Assembly: GCF_034057115.1 (NCBI RefSeq)
Contig: NZ_CP139195.1
Coordinates: forward strand, 4,464,001-4,528,000
Source: Pseudomonas sp. AN-1
Lineage (GTDB): Bacteria > Pseudomonadota > Gammaproteobacteria > Pseudomonadales > Pseudomonadaceae
Reading direction: 5' to 3'
DNA: 64,000 nt
The translations under genes were made by a program, and so were the position numbers. The stretch's first letter is position 1, and each line of letters begins with the position of its first letter. The notes beneath the pieces were generated by a model. The model ran no database searches, was not told where the DNA came from, and was given only the letters and a program-made list of their open reading frames with translations. Of this stretch, positions 10,656 through 19,559 are shown in pieces.

Positions 10656-11777
10656 TCAGGCGTTGCGGAAGAAGTGCGGCACGAAGCGGCTGCTGTCGCG
10701 GGTGATCGGCCCGGCATCCTCGCGGATGCCCAGGCCCGCGGCGCGCTCGCCGACCATCCAGCAGCCGAGCACCGGGTAGTTGCCGGCGAACTCCGGCAGC
10801 GGCGCATACGCCTGCCAGATGCACGGCGCCTGGCCATGCGGGCCGTCGCTGGCCAGGATGCCGCCCTCGCTGACGATGCGGATGTTCTCGCCCTCGCGCG
10901 AATACAGCGGCTTGCGCACGTGGGGCAGCGGCAGGTCGTCGCCGAAGCTGGCCGGCAGCAGGTTGGGGTGCTCGGGAAACAGCCGCCAGAGGATCGGCAG
11001 CAGCGCCTTGCACGACAGCAGCAGCTTCCACGCCGGTTCGAGGAAGCGGATGCCGCTGGTCGCCACGTGGGCACCGAATTCGTCCTCCAGCAGCCATTCC
11101 CACGGATACAGCTTGAAGCAGTGGCGGATCGGCCGGCCGCCTTCGTCGACGAAGCAGTGCCGCGCGGCATCGAAGCCGATCCGCTCGATCGGCAGGTAGT
11201 CGCTGGCCAGGCCCGTCTGGTGCGCGGTGTCCAGCAGGTACAGGGCGTTGCCGGTGTCCTCCTCATGGCCGGCGAGGGCGGCGAAGTGCACCGGACCGCC
11301 GGGATCGAGCGCCCGCCAGCGCTCGATCAGCTGCTCGTGCAGCGAGTTGAACTGGTCGGCGTCCGGCAGCACGTCCTGCAGCCAGAACCACTGCACCACG
11401 CTGGCTTCCAGCAGGCCGGTGGGGGTGTCGGCGTTGTACTCGAGCAGCTTCGGCGCGCCCGTGCCGTCCCAGGAGAAGTCGAAGCGTCCGTACAGGCTGG
11501 GCTCCTGCCGCTGCCAGGAGTCGACGATCAGCTCGCGGGCGCGCGGCGGCAGGGCGAAGGGCGCGAAGTGCTCATGGCGGACGATCCAGTCCACCGCCTC
11601 CAGGCAGCGCTGGTGCAGGTCCTCGCTGGCGCTTTCCAGCGTCTCGATCTGCTCCAGGGAGAACTCGTAGGCGGCCGACTCGTCCCAGTAGGTGCCGTCG
11701 ATGCTGTGGAAGGTGAAACCCAGCTGCTCGCACTGGGCGCGCCAGTGCGGTCGCGGGGTGAAGGCGCGGCGCTGCAT
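10656..11777 (-). CDS. Glutathionylspermidine synthase-like ATP-grasp protein (YgiC/YjfC family)
   Basis: A 373-aa cytoplasmic ATP-grasp ligase of the GSP synthase C-terminal domain family. Visible features are FDFSWDGTGAPKLLEYNADTPT near residue 105-125 (nucleotide/Mg contacts), KLLLSCKALLPILWRLFPEHPNLLPA, and the C-terminal WMVGERAAGLGIRED loop. It lacks the amidase half of true E. coli GspSA, so it is the short YgiC form. Members probably form an amide bond, but the substrate is not known. The ATG at 11777 overlaps the preceding stop codon (TGATG). Together with the flanking DUF1190 and DUF350 genes it forms a conserved three-gene module. Confidence 0.88.
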   Translation of the reverse strand: MQRRAFTPRPHWRAQCEQLGFTFHSIDGTYWDESAAYEFSLEQIETLESASEDLHQRCLEAVDWIVRHEHFAPFALPPRARELIVDSWQRQEPSLYGRFDFSWDGTGAPKLLEYNADTPTGLLEASVVQWFWLQDVLPDADQFNSLHEQLIERWRALDPGGPVHFAALAGHEEDTGNALYLLDTAHQTGLASDYLPIERIGFDAARHCFVDEGGRPIRHCFKLYPWEWLLEDEFGAHVATSGIRFLEPAWKLLLSCKALLPILWRLFPEHPNLLPASFGDDLPLPHVRKPLYSREGENIRIVSEGGILASDGPHGQAPCIWQAYAPLPEFAGNYPVLGCWMVGERAAGLGIREDAGPITRDSSRFVPHFFRNA

Positions 11778-12103
11778 CAGCCGCCCCCCGAGAAGCGCGC
11801 CCCGGAGCTGCCGAAGCCGCCACGGGCGACCATCTGCCGGGTCTGCACCAGGTGCTGGCGGGCCGTGTAGGGGCGGGAGCCGTCCTCGTAGCTGGGGCCG
11901 AGATAGCGGCTGACGCCGACGTAGCCGGAGCCACCGCTGCCGCCGCTGCTCTCGGGCTCGCAGGCCCAGGCGTGCTGGGCCCAGTCGGCCTGGCACTCCT
12001 CCTGGCTGGCGTAGCGGTCGCGGTAGACCGCGTCGTGGTGGAGGACGGACATCAGCACGCCGCCGGTGAGCACGCTGGTGAATACGACGGTGGATTTCTT
12101 CAT
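11777..12103 (-). CDS. DUF1190 (YgiB-type) secreted protein
   Basis: A 108-aa protein with an N-terminal hydrophobic export segment (STVVFTSVLTGGVLMSVL). The family motif YRDRYASQEECQADWA follows, then a Gly/Ser-rich tail ending GARFSGGG. There is no clear lipobox Cys after the hydrophobic stretch, so periplasmic or membrane-anchored location is inferred. First gene of the three-gene cluster; its stop overlaps the start of the ATP-grasp gene. Function is unknown. Confidence 0.85.
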   Translation of the reverse strand: MKKSTVVFTSVLTGGVLMSVLHHDAVYRDRYASQEECQADWAQHAWACEPESSGGSGGSGYVGVSRYLGPSYEDGSRPYTARQHLVQTRQMVARGGFGSSGARFSGGG

Positions 12104-12194
12104 GCGTCCTTGCGTGGTTCAGAAAGCGAGGCCGCCAAGTTTAACCGCGGCGGCGGGAAAAATCGGTGATGCGTGCCCGCGTGAGGTTCCGGTC

Positions 12195-12292
12195 ATGCCC
12201 ACGCTCCTGCGTGGGCATGCAGCCCGAGCCGCTCCTGCGGCTGGACGCGGAGCGTCCAAGGCGGGGTTCCCACGCGGAGCATGGGAACCATC
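12195..12292. repeat. REP/BIME palindrome cluster
   Basis: Three short palindromes lie in the metG–DUF1190 gap: GCCCACGCTCCTGCGTGGGC (12195-12214), GGACGCGGAGCGTCC (12242-12256), and GTTCCCACGC...GCATGGGAAC (about 12268-12291). The shared core CCCACGCGGAGCG/TGGG is the same family found around the RAYT gene at 57193-57726 and flanking the IS50-like element. I infer they were spread by that RAYT. Confidence 0.8.
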
Positions 12293-12305
12293 GACGTGCC
12301 AGCAG

Positions 12306-14351
12306 TCAGTGCACGCGCTGGCCCGGCTTGGCGCCGGCGTCCGGGCTGAGCAGGAAGATCTCCTCGCCGCCCGGGCCGGCGGCCAGCACCATGCCCTCGG
12401 ACAGGCCGAACTTCATCTTGCGCGGCGCCAGGTTGGCCACGTACAGGGTCAGGCGGCCCTCCAGCTTGCTCGGGTCCGGGTAGGCGGACTTGATGCCGCT
12501 GAACACGTTGCGCTTGGCGTCGCCGATGTCCAGGGTCAGGCGCAGCAGCTTGTCGGCGCCCTCGACGAACTCGCACTTCTCGATCAGGGCGATGCGCAGG
12601 TCGACGGCGGCGAAGGCGTCGAAGTTGATTTCCGCAGCCAGCGGCTCCTTGACCAGCTCGCCATTGCCGGTCGGGGCGGCGGCTTCGGTGCTTTGTGCGG
12701 CGAGGTCTTCCTTGGAGGCTTCGATCATGGCGTCAATCTTCGCAGGTTCGATACGGGTCATCAGCGGGGTGAACGGATTCAGCTGGTGGTTGGCCAGGCG
12801 CAGTTCGTGGTCCTGCCAGGTCAGCGGGGCGACGTTGAGGAAGCCCTCGGCGGCGGCGGCCAGGTTCGGCAGCACCGGCTTGAGGAAGATCACCAGCTGG
12901 CGGAACAGGTTGACGCCGAAGGCGCAGATTTCCTGCACCTCGGCCTGCTTGCCCTCGACCTTGTTCAGCGCCCACGGCGCCTTGTCGGCGATCCAGGCGT
13001 TGGCGCGGTCGGCCAGGTGCATGATCTCGCGCATGGCGCGGCCGAAGTCGCGGTGCTCGTAGGCCTCGGCGATGCTCGGCGCGGCGGCCTGGAAGGCGTC
13101 CCACAGCTCGGGCTCGGGATTGGCGTCGACCATCACCCCGGCGTTGCCCTTGTGGATGAAGCCGGCGCAGCGGCTGGCGATGTTGACCACCTTGCCGACC
13201 AGGTCGGAGTTGACCTTCTGCACGAAGTCCTCGAGGTTGAGGTCCAGGTCATCCACGCCGCGCGACAGCTTGCTGGCGTAGTAGTAGCGCAGGTACTCGG
13301 GATTGAGGTGGTCGAGGTAGGTACGCGCCTTGATGAAGGTGCCGCGCGACTTGGACATCTTCTGGCCGTTGACGGTCAGGTAGCCGTGCACGTTGACCGC
13401 GGTCGGCTTGCGGTAGCCCGCGCCTTCCAGCATCGCCGGCCAGAACAGGGTGTGGAAGTTGACGATGTCCTTGCCGATGAAGTGGTACAGCTCGGCCTTG
13501 GAGTCCTTGTTCCAGAAGGCGTCGAAGTCCAGCTCCGGGCGGCGCGCGCAGAGGTTCTTGAAGCTGGCCATGTAGCCGACCGGCGCGTCCAGCCAGACGT
13601 AGAAGTACTTGCCCGGCTCGTCGGGGATCTCGAAGCCGAAGTAGGGCGCGTCGCGGGAGATGTCCCACTCCTGCAGGCCGCCGTCCAGCCATTCGGCGAT
13701 CTTGTTGGCCACCGCGTCCTGCAGGGCGCCGCCGCGGGTCCACTGCTTGAGCATGGCCTCGAAGTCGGGGAGCTTGAAGAAGAAGTGCTTGGAGTCGCGC
13801 AGCACCGGGGTGGCGCCGGAGATCGCCGAGCGCGGGTCCTTCAGCTCGGTCGGCTCGTAGGTGGCGCCGCACTTCTCGCAGTTGTCGCCGTACTGGTCCT
13901 CGGCGGCGCACTTCGGGCAGGTGCCCTTGATGAAGCGGTCGGCGAGGAACATGCCCTTCTCGGGGTCGAAGTACTGGGTCACCGAGCGGGTGGCGATGTG
14001 TCCGGCCTCGCGCAGCTTCAGGTAGATGCCGGTGGCCAGCTCGCGGTTCTCGATCGAGTGGGTCGAGTGGAAGTTGTCGAAGTTGACCAGGAAGTCGGCG
14101 AAATCGCCGCTGTGCTCGGCCTGCACGCCGTCGATCAGCTGTTGCGGGGTGATGCCTTCCTTCTCGGCGCGCAGCATGATCGCCGAGCCGTGGGCGTCGT
14201 CGGCGCACACGTAGATGCACTGGTTGCCGCGCTGCTTCTGGAAGCGCACCCAGATGTCGGTCTGGATGTACTCGAGCATGTGGCCCAGGTGGATGGAGCC
14301 GTTGGCGTAGGGCAGGGCGCTGGTAACGAGAATCTGGCGGGGCTCGGACAT
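12306..14351 (-). CDS. metG: Methionyl-tRNA synthetase
   Basis: A 681-aa class I synthetase charging tRNA-Met. The HIGH-type motif appears as [12 protein letters not shown] near residue 15-25, the zinc knuckle as CPKC...CEKC near 145-160, and the KMSKS loop as [11 protein letters not shown] near 330. The C-terminal Trbp111/EMAPII tRNA-binding domain ([23 protein letters not shown]) is present, giving the long dimeric form. The ATG at 14351 was preferred to an upstream start at 14390, because [18 protein letters not shown] is the family N-terminus. It diverges from apbC, as in other pseudomonads. Confidence 0.97.
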   Translation of the reverse strand: MSEPRQILVTSALPYANGSIHLGHMLEYIQTDIWVRFQKQRGNQCIYVCADDAHGSAIMLRAEKEGITPQQLIDGVQAEHSGDFADFLVNFDNFHSTHSIENRELATGIYLKLREAGHIATRSVTQYFDPEKGMFLADRFIKGTCPKCAAEDQYGDNCEKCGATYEPTELKDPRSAISGATPVLRDSKHFFFKLPDFEAMLKQWTRGGALQDAVANKIAEWLDGGLQEWDISRDAPYFGFEIPDEPGKYFYVWLDAPVGYMASFKNLCARRPELDFDAFWNKDSKAELYHFIGKDIVNFHTLFWPAMLEGAGYRKPTAVNVHGYLTVNGQKMSKSRGTFIKARTYLDHLNPEYLRYYYASKLSRGVDDLDLNLEDFVQKVNSDLVGKVVNIASRCAGFIHKGNAGVMVDANPEPELWDAFQAAAPSIAEAYEHRDFGRAMREIMHLADRANAWIADKAPWALNKVEGKQAEVQEICAFGVNLFRQLVIFLKPVLPNLAAAAEGFLNVAPLTWQDHELRLANHQLNPFTPLMTRIEPAKIDAMIEASKEDLAAQSTEAAAPTGNGELVKEPLAAEINFDAFAAVDLRIALIEKCEFVEGADKLLRLTLDIGDAKRNVFSGIKSAYPDPSKLEGRLTLYVANLAPRKMKFGLSEGMVLAAGPGGEEIFLLSPDAGAKPGQRVH

Positions 14352-14485
14352 GATGATCGGCTGCACTGGCAAAACGAGGGAAGTCGGCAACTATATAGGC
14401 CCGGGCGGTTTTTTTCATCCGTGGGGCTGGCGCTCGGGTAGGATATCCCCCTGTTCCACTCAACCATTCTTCCCGGGAGTCACCC

Positions 14486-15574
14486 ATGAGTGCCGTCACC
14501 CGCGCCGCCGTCGAGGCGGTTCTGCGTCAGTACCTTGATCCGCATCTCGATCAGGACCCGGTCAGCGCCGGCTGCCTGCGCGACGTCGCCATCGACGGCG
14601 GTCGCGTGCGCGTGCGTCTGGAGCTGGGCTACGCCGCTGGGCTGTTCAAGGCCGGCTGGGCCGAGCTGCTCGAGTCCGGCCTGGAGAACCTCGAGGGCGT
14701 GACCGAGGCATCGGTGCAGGTCGACTGCGTGATCCCGGCCCACCAGGTGCCGGCGCAGACCCAGGCGCTGGCCGGGGTGAAGAACGTCATCGCCGTGGCC
14801 TCCGGCAAGGGCGGCGTCGGCAAGTCGACCACCGCCGCCAACCTGGCGCTGGCGCTGGCCCGCGAGGGCGCGCGGGTCGGCATCCTCGATGCCGACATCT
14901 ACGGCCCCAGCCAGGGGCTGATGCTCGGCATCAAGGACGGCACTCGCCCGCAGGTCAAGGACGGCCAGTGGTTCGTGCCGCTCGAGGCCCACGGCGTGCA
15001 GGTGATGTCGATGGCCTTCCTCGCCGACGAGCGCACGCCGATGGTCTGGCGCGGGCCGATGGCCTCCGGCGCACTGCTGCAGCTGATCACCCAGAGCGCC
15101 TGGGACAACCTCGACTACCTGGTGGTGGACATGCCGCCGGGCACCGGCGACATCCAGCTGACCCTGGCGCAGAAGGTGCCGGTGGCCGGCGCGCTGATCG
15201 TCACCACCCCGCAGGACCTGGCCCTGCTGGATGCCAGGAAGGGCGTGGAGATGTTCACCAAGGTCAACATCCCGGTGCTCGGCGTGGTGGAGAACATGGC
15301 GGTGCACATCTGCTCGAACTGTGGGCATGCCGAGCACCTGTTCGGCGAGGGCGGCGGGGCCAAGCTGGCCGCGCAGTACGGCGTCGAGTTGCTGGCCTCC
15401 TTGCCGCTGGCCATGGCCATCCGCGAGCAGGCCGACGGCGGCAGGCCGACCGTGGTGGCCGAGCCGGACGGCCCGCTGGCGCTGCTTTACCAGCAGCTGG
15501 CGCGCAAGGTCGGCGCGCGGCTGGTGCGCCAGGCGGCGCCGGCGATGCCGAGCATCAGCATCAGCGAGGATTGA
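14486..15574 (+). CDS. apbC: Iron-sulfur cluster carrier ATPase ApbC (Mrp)
   Basis: A 362-aa P-loop ATPase that binds and transfers [4Fe-4S] clusters to apo-proteins. The N-terminal MIP18/DUF59-like segment is followed by the deviant Walker A VASGKGGVGKSTTAANLAL (near residue 105-120). The cluster-binding CxxC is at ICSNCGHAEHLFG, near residue 275. Full length for the family. The intergenic region with metG is only 134 bases, so divergent promoters are packed there. Downstream, an insertion sequence now separates the gene from its original terminator. Confidence 0.95.
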   Translation: MSAVTRAAVEAVLRQYLDPHLDQDPVSAGCLRDVAIDGGRVRVRLELGYAAGLFKAGWAELLESGLENLEGVTEASVQVDCVIPAHQVPAQTQALAGVKNVIAVASGKGGVGKSTTAANLALALAREGARVGILDADIYGPSQGLMLGIKDGTRPQVKDGQWFVPLEAHGVQVMSMAFLADERTPMVWRGPMASGALLQLITQSAWDNLDYLVVDMPPGTGDIQLTLAQKVPVAGALIVTTPQDLALLDARKGVEMFTKVNIPVLGVVENMAVHICSNCGHAEHLFGEGGGAKLAAQYGVELLASLPLAMAIREQADGGRPTVVAEPDGPLALLYQQLARKVGARLVRQAAPAMPSISISED

Positions 15575-15631
15575 TCCGCGAGCACGGGCGGCGGCGCTGC
15601 CGTCGCCCGTCTCGGGAAGAAATCGCAGGCA

Positions 15632-15639
15632 TAAAAAAA
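15632..15639. repeat. Left target-site duplication of ISL3 element (TAAAAAAA)
   Basis: The 8-bp TAAAAAAA directly abuts the left end of the insertion sequence. It is repeated exactly at 16945-16952, directly after the right end. Eight-base duplications in A/T runs are characteristic of ISL3-family insertion. The right copy is the A-tract that belongs to a bidirectional terminator. Confidence 0.9.
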
Positions 15640-16944
15640 GGTTCTTCGCGGGATCGTGGGGAAGAGCGGATTGACAGACAGGGAAGCAGGTAAATTGGCA
15701 GTCGCCAAACACGCCAACGCCTGCCCCCTGCTGTCACCGTGCATCCTATTGATCTTGCTGCTTTCTGGCCAGGCTACGACGTTGTAGCCTGCAGCCATTC
15801 CGTCGAAAAAAACCTCACGCTGACCCTCGAACCCCGAGCGGCCGACCTTCCACGCTGTGGTCGCTGTCAGCAGCCCAGCCCCCTGATCCATGACCGACGC
15901 ATTCGCCTCGTTCGCGACCGGGATCTGTTCGATCAGCGCGTCCAGTTGCGACTCCCCATACGCCGAGTGGACTGCCTGACGTGTGGGCGAGTTACCGAGC
16001 ACATTTCCTGGTTGGCCCCGGCCTCGCGGCTGACCCGCCGGCTGTGTTCCTGGGTCGAAACCCTGCTGCGGTTCATGCCCATCAGCCATGTCAGCCAGCT
16101 CACCGGGCTGCACTGGCACACCATCAAGACGCTGGACAAGCGGCGTCTCCAGGCCGCATTCGGCACCTTCGAGCCGGGCGATGTGCGCCGTCTGGTGATG
16201 GACGAGTTCGCCCTGCACAAAGGCCATCGTTACGCGACGGTGATCATGGATGCCGAGCGTACCCGCGTTCTGTGGGTTGGCCTGGGTAACAGCCGCAAGG
16301 CCATACGCCCGTTCTTCGAGCAACTCGGTGAGCGCTGCCAGCAGATCGAGGCTGTGGCGATGGACATGAATACGGCCTTCGACCTGGAAGTGAAACAGCA
16401 CTGCCCTCAGGCCGAGGTTGTGTACGACTTGTTCCATGTGGTCGCCCGCTACGGACGTGACGTGATCGACCGCATCCGGGTAGACCAGGCCAATGCCCTG
16501 CGCCATGACAAGCCCGCTCGCCAAGTGGTCAAGCAGAGCCGTTGGCTGCTGCTGCGCAACCGGGAGAACCTGAAGGAGGATCATGCCGTTCGACTGCAGG
16601 AGTTGTTGGCAGCCAACCAGCCACTGGCCACGGTCTATGTGCTCAAGGATGCGTTGAAGGAGGTCTGGTACGCACCCAGCGTGCGGGAGGGCTGGCGGCG
16701 CTGGCGAACCTGGCTGAGGCATGTCCGGGAGAGCGGCTTGGCGCCGCTACAACGCTTTGCCCGCAACCTCCAGCGCTATGCCCGGGGCATCCTCGCCAGT
16801 GCACGATTCCACATGCACACCAGCCTGCTGGAGGGGGTGAACAACCGGATCAAGGTGATCAAGCGCATGGCCTATGGCTTCAGGGACGCCGATTACTTCT
16901 TCCTGAAAATCAAGGCCGCCTTCCCCGGGAAAATGCGATGAACC
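15640..16944 (+). mobile_element. ISL3-family insertion sequence, 1305 bp, complete
   Basis: The left end GGTTCTTCGCGGGATCGTGG (15640 on) and the reverse complement of the right end, GGTTCATCGCATTTTCCCGG (from 16944 leftwards), form imperfect terminal inverted repeats sharing GGTTC-TCGC and a GGGGA block. The 8-bp direct repeats TAAAAAAA flank both ends. One transposase gene fills the element, and its stop codon lies within the right inverted repeat. An intact frame, intact ends and exact duplication indicate a recent insertion. Confidence 0.92.
15739..16941 (+). CDS. ISL3-family transposase
   Basis: A 400-aa DDE transposase. The N-terminal zinc-ribbon cysteines are LPRCGRCQQ and VDCLTCGRV. 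The catalytic acidic residues fit VMDEFALHKGHRYATVIMD (first Asp near residue 155), VAMDMNTAFDLEV (second) and LLEGVNNRIKVIKRMAYGFRD (Glu near residue 372). The frame is intact from terminal repeat to terminal repeat, so the element could be active. It lies co-directionally downstream of apbC. Confidence 0.95.
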   Translation: MHPIDLAAFWPGYDVVACSHSVEKNLTLTLEPRAADLPRCGRCQQPSPLIHDRRIRLVRDRDLFDQRVQLRLPIRRVDCLTCGRVTEHISWLAPASRLTRRLCSWVETLLRFMPISHVSQLTGLHWHTIKTLDKRRLQAAFGTFEPGDVRRLVMDEFALHKGHRYATVIMDAERTRVLWVGLGNSRKAIRPFFEQLGERCQQIEAVAMDMNTAFDLEVKQHCPQAEVVYDLFHVVARYGRDVIDRIRVDQANALRHDKPARQVVKQSRWLLLRNRENLKEDHAVRLQELLAANQPLATVYVLKDALKEVWYAPSVREGWRRWRTWLRHVRESGLAPLQRFARNLQRYARGILASARFHMHTSLLEGVNNRIKVIKRMAYGFRDADYFFLKIKAAFPGKMR

Positions 16945-16952
16945 TAAAAAAA
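16945..16952. repeat. Right target-site duplication of ISL3 element (TAAAAAAA)
   Basis: Exact copy of the 8-bp sequence at 15632-15639. It continues straight into the GC stem of the terminator at 16953-16968. This shows the element landed in the A-tract side of that terminator. Confidence 0.9.
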
Positions 16953-16974
16953 CCCCGCCTGGGCGGGGTCTTTT
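16946..16974. terminator. Bidirectional Rho-independent terminator (apbC side / cold-shock gene)
   Basis: The stem CCCCGCC (16953-16959) pairs with GGCGGGG (16962-16968). On the plus strand TCTTTT follows it. On the minus strand seven consecutive Ts follow (the A run at 16946-16952). It ends the leftward cold-shock transcript. Before the insertion it also lay about 65 bases past apbC; it is now about 1.4 kb from that gene. Confidence 0.9.
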
Positions 16975-16989
16975 GCGGGAAAGAACAGG

Positions 16990-17199
16990 TCAGATGACCT
17001 GGACTTCCTCGGCTTGCATGCCTTTCTGGCCGCGGGTCGCGACGAAAGAAACGGCCTGGCCTTCTTTCAGGCTCTTGAAGCCGTCGCTCTGAATGGCGCG
17101 GAAGTGTACGAAGAGGTCGTCACCGGATTGCGGGGTGATGAAGCCGAAGCCTTTCTCATCGTTGAACCACTTGACGGTACCGGTTTGGCGATTGGACAT
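16990..17199 (-). CDS. Cold-shock protein, CspA family
   Basis: A 69-aa single OB-fold RNA/ssDNA chaperone. The two RNA-binding motifs are intact: KGFGFIT (RNP1) and DLFVHF (RNP2). Start ATG at 17199 has a strong AAGGAGA ribosome site 8-9 bases upstream. The upstream in-frame extension to 17406 is not protein-like and probably represents the long 5' leader usual for csp genes. It ends in a terminator immediately to its left. Which csp paralogue it is (capA, capB, cspD) cannot be told from the window. Confidence 0.95.
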   Translation of the reverse strand: MSNRQTGTVKWFNDEKGFGFITPQSGDDLFVHFRAIQSDGFKSLKEGQAVSFVATRGQKGMQAEEVQVI

Positions 17200-17519
17200 G
17201 TGAATGTCTCCTTGCATGAGTTTTAAAAGGTGGGTGACCTGGAAATTCCGGGCCGGGAACTGAATGCAAGGAGTTAGGAGTCGTAGCAATGACTGGATCG
17301 AGATCCGGGCATTTTGTAGCGATTCACGGTGACACATGCAGCAGCTGCAGCCACCATACGCGTTTTGCGCCAGGAAGCGAGCTTTATTTTCATTTTTTTG
17401 CCGCAAGTGACCGGCGGCAGGTCGAGACTCGTGGTCGGCAAGCCTTTGAACCGGGCTTTGCGCCCCGGTAAGATGCGCGCCCGACCTTTATCTCGCACAG
17501 CCTGAGCAGGACACCCGCC
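17200..17519. other. Divergent csp/dcd intergenic region (320 bases)
   Basis: This gap holds the probable 5' leader of the leftward cold-shock gene and the promoters of both it and dcd. The csp-proximal part includes a small palindrome, GGAAATTCCGGGCCGGG, near 17240. An A+T-rich stretch, TTTATTTTCATTTTTTTG, lies near 17382-17400. No open frame here looks like a gene. Confidence 0.5.
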
Positions 17520-18086
17520 ATGAGCATCAAATCGGACAAGTGGATTCGCCGCATGGCCCTCGAGCACGGCATGATCGAGCCCTTCGTCGAGCGTCAGGTG
17601 CGCGGTGCCGATTCCGACCGGGTCATCTCCTACGGGGTGTCCAGCTACGGCTACGACGTGCGCTGCGCCGACGAATTCAAGGTGTTCACCAACATCCATT
17701 CGGCCACCGTCGACCCGAAGAACTTCGACGAGAAGAGCTTCGTCGACGTCAAGGGCGACGTCTGCATCATCCCGCCGAACTCCTTCGCCCTGGCGCGAAC
17801 CGTCGAGTACTTCCGCATCCCGCGCGACGTGCTGACCATCTGCCTGGGCAAGAGCACCTACGCGCGCTGCGGCATCATCGTCAACGTCACCCCGCTCGAG
17901 CCGGAGTGGGAAGGCCACGTGACCCTGGAGTTCTCCAACACCACCACCCTGCCGGCGAAGATCTACGCCAACGAGGGCGTGGCGCAGATGCTGTTCCTGC
18001 AGTCCGACGAGGAGTGCGAAGTGTCCTACAAGGACCGCGGCGGCAAGTACCAGGGCCAGACCGGGGTGACCCTGCCCAAGGCCTGA
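17520..18086 (+). CDS. dcd: dCTP deaminase
   Basis: A 188-aa homotrimeric enzyme converting dCTP to dUTP for thymidylate synthesis. Full family length. Signatures are [61 protein letters not shown] (containing the catalytic Glu near residue 138), and the C-terminal [12 protein letters not shown]. The gene is followed within 20 bases by a strong hairpin terminator, so it is monocistronic. Confidence 0.97.
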   Translation: MSIKSDKWIRRMALEHGMIEPFVERQVRGADSDRVISYGVSSYGYDVRCADEFKVFTNIHSATVDPKNFDEKSFVDVKGDVCIIPPNSFALARTVEYFRIPRDVLTICLGKSTYARCGIIVNVTPLEPEWEGHVTLEFSNTTTLPAKIYANEGVAQMLFLQSDEECEVSYKDRGGKYQGQTGVTLPKA

Positions 18087-18104
18087 GCCGCTCCGCTGTC
18101 GAAA

Positions 18105-18129
18105 ACGAGCCGCGCCTGTCGCGGCTCGT
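18105..18129. terminator. Hairpin terminator between dcd and the convergent esterase gene
   Basis: ACGAGCCGCG (18105-18114) pairs perfectly with CGCGGCTCGT (18120-18129) around a 5-base loop. AAAA precedes it and TCGTTT follows, so it can serve both convergent transcripts. Confidence 0.8.
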
Positions 18130-18139
18130 TCGTTTCCGG

Positions 18140-19465
18140 CTACTCCCCGAACGGCCAGGTCTCGTCCTCGCCGCCGTGCGGGGTTTCCCGGTCGAGCGGG
18201 GTGACCGCACAGGTCTGCTCCAGCCACAGCCAGGCGTCGAACTGCTCGGCCAGCACCGCCTCGAAGTAGTGGCTCTGCCGCTCGCTCTCCGGGCGGTAGA
18301 TCACGCCGATGGCGCGTTCCAGCAGGGTGTCGGACAGCGCGGCGCGCAACTCATCGCGGGCGTCGCCACGCCAGTCGGTGAGCGAGGCGGGGATGCCGGC
18401 CTGCAGGAACACCTGCTCCCAGCTGTCGTGACGCGAGGGGCGCACCTGCTTGATCCGCATCGGCTCGTCCCAGTTGTCGGCCGCCGCCACCGTGCCGCGG
18501 TCGGTGCCCATGCCGATCAGCACCGCCTCGCGGCCCCAGGCGTCGCGGCACAGCTCGCCGATGTTGAACTCGCCGGCCCAGCCCATGGCGGTGGCGCTGG
18601 CGTTGCCGATGTGCGAGTTGTGCGCCCAGACCACCGCCTTCGCTGCCGGGCCGCGGTGCTCAAGTAGACGCTCGAGGCTGTCGAACATGTGCTGGTCGCG
18701 CAGGTTCCACGAGGCGACCGAGCCGTGGTACATGGCCCGGTAGTACTGCTCGGCGGCCTGCACCACGCGGGCGTTCTGGGTGGCGTCGAAGAACGCCTCG
18801 CCGCCCTCGGCCAGGTGCTCCAGGCGCTGTTCGAGCAGGGCGCGCAGCTGTTCGACCACCGCGTCCTCGCAGGAGCGCTGGCCGTGCAGGACGTTGCGTC
18901 CGTACAGCGCCGGCGCATTCTCCCAAGGCTTCAGGCAGCCGTAGCGCTGGCGCGCGGCCTGCGCCGCCTCGGCGTCGGTGCGGTCCAGGTAGTCGAGCAC
19001 CGCGCTGATCGAGGCGCTCAGGCTGTACACGTCGAGGCCGCGGAACTCGACGCGCCGCGCCATGGGCAGCGCCGCGTTGTGTTGCGTGAGCCAGGCGCAG
19101 AACCCGGCGACCTCGCGGTTGCGCCACATCCAGGTGGGGAAGCGCCGGAAGGCCTGGCGCGTCCAGGCGGGCGGCTCCTGAGCGCGCACCTGGCGGTCGA
19201 TCTGCGCGGCGTCCGGCCAGTCGGCCTCGACGGCGACTATGCTGAAGCCGTGTTTTTCGATCAGCCGGCGGGTGATGGCCGCGCGGGCGCGGTAGAACTC
19301 GCTGGTGCCGTGGCTGGCCTCGCCGATCAGCACCACGCGGGCGTCGGCGTAGCGGTCGAACAGCGCGGCGAACTCGGCGCTGTCCACGCCCGGCAGCGGC
19401 TCGGCGAAGTGGCGCAGCAGGGCCAGGCGTTCGCTGGCGCCTGGCCGGTGGGCGTGTTCTTTCAT
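18140..19465 (-). CDS. Erythromycin esterase family hydrolase
   Basis: A 441-aa protein of the EreA/EreB-like family. Diagnostic motifs are LIGEASHGTSEFYRARAAITRRLIEKHGF (catalytic Glu/His region near residue 45), VAVEADWPDA, FCAWLTQHN and WAHNSHIGNASA. The start at 19465 (MKEHAHRPG) was chosen because the upstream extension is low-complexity and unlike the family. Chromosomal members of this family often do not hydrolyse macrolides and may act on other lactones or esters, so resistance should not be assumed. It is isolated between dcd (convergent) and a ferritin-VIT1 gene on the same strand. Confidence 0.88.
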   Translation of the reverse strand: MKEHAHRPGASERLALLRHFAEPLPGVDSAEFAALFDRYADARVVLIGEASHGTSEFYRARAAITRRLIEKHGFSIVAVEADWPDAAQIDRQVRAQEPPAWTRQAFRRFPTWMWRNREVAGFCAWLTQHNAALPMARRVEFRGLDVYSLSASISAVLDYLDRTDAEAAQAARQRYGCLKPWENAPALYGRNVLHGQRSCEDAVVEQLRALLEQRLEHLAEGGEAFFDATQNARVVQAAEQYYRAMYHGSVASWNLRDQHMFDSLERLLEHRGPAAKAVVWAHNSHIGNASATAMGWAGEFNIGELCRDAWGREAVLIGMGTDRGTVAAADNWDEPMRIKQVRPSRHDSWEQVFLQAGIPASLTDWRGDARDELRAALSDTLLERAIGVIYRPESERQSHYFEAVLAEQFDAWLWLEQTCAVTPLDRETPHGGEDETWPFGE

Positions 19466-19559
19466 GTGGGCCTCCCGACGCACCGGGCTGCGGTGCGTCA
19501 GGGAAAGCCTAGCCAGCGGTGGCGTGTGCGTGCGCCGGGCCGACGAACTCACTGGCGGC

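Noticed and set aside
12066-14441. 791-aa frame opposite metG
   Set aside because: Antisense shadow of an obvious metG gene; it has no recognisable domain.
18140-19465. Acquired macrolide resistance gene
   Set aside because: It is a chromosomal family member with no mobile context and ordinary base composition, so esterase activity on macrolides should not be inferred.
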